This document shows positions 63,202 through 64,000 of a stretch of DNA of 64,000 nt, in pieces (position 1 is the stretch's first letter; each line of letters starts with the position of its first letter). The DNA comes from Saccharothrix sp. HUAS TT1 (GTDB lineage: Bacteria; Actinomycetota; Actinomycetes; Mycobacteriales; Pseudonocardiaceae). The DNA lies in assembly GCF_040744945.1 (NCBI RefSeq), contig NZ_CP160453.1, positions 4,588,001-4,652,000 of the forward strand. The letters run 5' to 3'. Position numbers and translations under genes: made by a program. The notes beneath the pieces are model-generated. The model was not told where the DNA came from. It worked only from the letters and a program-made list of their open reading frames with translations, and searched no databases.

Positions 63202-64000
63202 GCGGGGACGCCCTCGACGATCGACAGCCGGGTGCCGGTGGGCAGCACCCGGCCCAGGCGCAGGCCGGCGCGGGCGAACAGGGCCTCGAAGTCGGCGCGG
63301 GTGCGCTCCCGCCCGGTGAAGGAGCTCATCATGAGCAGGTCGATGACCTTGCCCGGGTCGGGGTCGTTGCCGGGCGGGATCACCGCGTCCACGACCAGGA
63401 CGCGACCGCGCTCGGACACCGCTCGTCGGCACTGGCGCAGGATGCGCAGGCTGTGCTCGTCGTCCCAGTCGTGCAGGATCCGCTTGACCAGGTAGACGTC
63501 GCCGGCCGGCGCCCCGGTGAAGAAGTCGCCCGCGACGAGGTCCCAGCGGTCGTCCGCGCCGAGTTCGCCGAGCCGGTGCCCGTCCAGCACGTGCTGCTGG
63601 TCGAACAGCACGCCGCGCAGCCCGGGGTGCTCCCGCAGCACGGCCAGCAGCAGGCCGCCGTGACCGCCGCCGACGTCCACGACCGTGGCGCCGTCCGGGA
63701 AGTCGTAGGCCCGCGCGACGAGCGGGCTCTCCGGGTCCGACATCGAGGCCATGCCGACGTGGAAGACCGCGGCGGTGTCGGGGTCGCTCGCGAAGTGGTC
63801 GAAGAACGGCATCCCGAACAGCCGCTCGAACTGCGAGGTCCCGGTGCGGGCGGTCTCGTCCAGCTCGCCGGCGGGTCGCCAGAATGTCTTGTCGGTGAGC
63901 ATCAGGACCGCCGGCTGGAACGACGCGGGCACGTCGGTGCGCAGCAGTTCCGCCGCGGGGGTGAGCGCGAACCGCCCGCCGTCGTCCTCGGCGAAGATGC
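63198..64000 (-). CDS. SAM-dependent O-methyltransferase (partial, runs off right edge)
   Basis: At least 266 residues are visible, with the frame open to the window edge (FALTPAAELLRTDVPASFQP is typical of the end of the wHTH domain, so about 80 residues are missing). The catalytic domain shows ATVVDVGGGHGGLLLAVLRE (SAM motif I), VLFDQQHVLDG, WDLVAGDFFTGAPAGDVYLV, KRILHDWDDEHSLRILRQCR (catalytic His region) and KVIDLLMMSSFTGRERTRAD. This is the hydroxyneurosporene/tetracenomycin-type small-molecule methyltransferase family. It may belong to another biosynthetic cluster beginning to the right. Confidence 0.92.
   Translation of the reverse strand, partial: IFAEDDGGRFALTPAAELLRTDVPASFQPAVLMLTDKTFWRPAGELDETARTGTSQFERLFGMPFFDHFASDPDTAAVFHVGMASMSDPESPLVARAYDFPDGATVVDVGGGHGGLLLAVLREHPGLRGVLFDQQHVLDGHRLGELGADDRWDLVAGDFFTGAPAGDVYLVKRILHDWDDEHSLRILRQCRRAVSERGRVLVVDAVIPPGNDPDPGKVIDLLMMSSFTGRERTRADFEALFARAGLRLGRVLPTGTRLSIVEGVPA

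Overview
The window looks like the chromosome of a high-GC actinomycete, most likely one of the Pseudonocardiales. The signs are very high third-position GC, many GTG starts, ATGA/GTGA stop-start overlaps, a modular type I polyketide synthase and a load of decayed actinobacterial insertion sequences. No rRNA or tRNA gene was seen.

Region 1 (1-26.4 kb) is part of a polyketide (probably hybrid PKS/NRPS) cluster primed by salicylate. A plus-strand operon encodes salicylate synthase, DAHP synthase, an acyl-CoA-dehydrogenase-like flavoprotein, a salicylyl-CoA 5-hydroxylase-like monooxygenase and a salicylate-AMP ligase. On the minus strand lie a bimodular PKS (KS-AT-DH-ER-KR-ACP / KS-AT-DH-KR-ACP), a one-module PKS (KS-AT-DH-KR-ACP), an aromatic hydroxylase, a thioesterase-like protein and the first codons of a condensation-domain protein running off the left edge. 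Neither PKS ends in a thioesterase, so the cluster continues to the left. The salicylate operon and the one-module PKS gene share an 18-bp upstream element placed at nearly the same distance from the start codon.

Region 2 (26.5-37.1 kb) is accessory DNA. It holds a broken antibiotic-type ABC permease, an XRE/ImmA protein paired with a tRNA-guanine-transglycosylase-like protein, an AbrB-like gene with a partner of unknown function, a small secreted protein between direct repeats, and a degenerate IS3 element. It also holds a probable bacterial amyloid-signalling immune locus: two Bell-like effector genes and an NB-ARC/TPR (NLR-like) protein with RHIM-like motifs. A pile of transposase fragments follows.

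Region 3 (37.2-51.7 kb) is a divergent catabolic regulon around a GntR/FadR repressor. The enzymes fit non-phosphorylative L-fucose (or L-galactose) breakdown: aldose dehydrogenase, lactonase, L-fuconate dehydratase, SDR dehydrogenase and FAH-family hydrolase, plus a ribose-type ABC importer. A nickel-pincer racemase (LarA) with its maturation proteins (LarB, LarC, LarE) and a glycerate kinase fused in frame to LarB belong to the same operon. This suggests that the L-2-hydroxyacid released from the sugar is racemised and then phosphorylated.

Region 4 (51.7-64 kb) is a mosaic of remnants. It contains a two-repeat CRISPR relic, a secreted PKD protein, fragments of IS481-like, ISL3 and IS5-like transposases, a secreted alpha/beta hydrolase, pieces of LuxR and MmyB-type regulators, an Imm1 immunity pseudogene, and a broken O-methyltransferase facing an intact one. 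Within it is an apparently intact two-gene RiPP-like unit: a 31-residue Lys-tailed peptide followed by a SagB-family flavin oxidoreductase.
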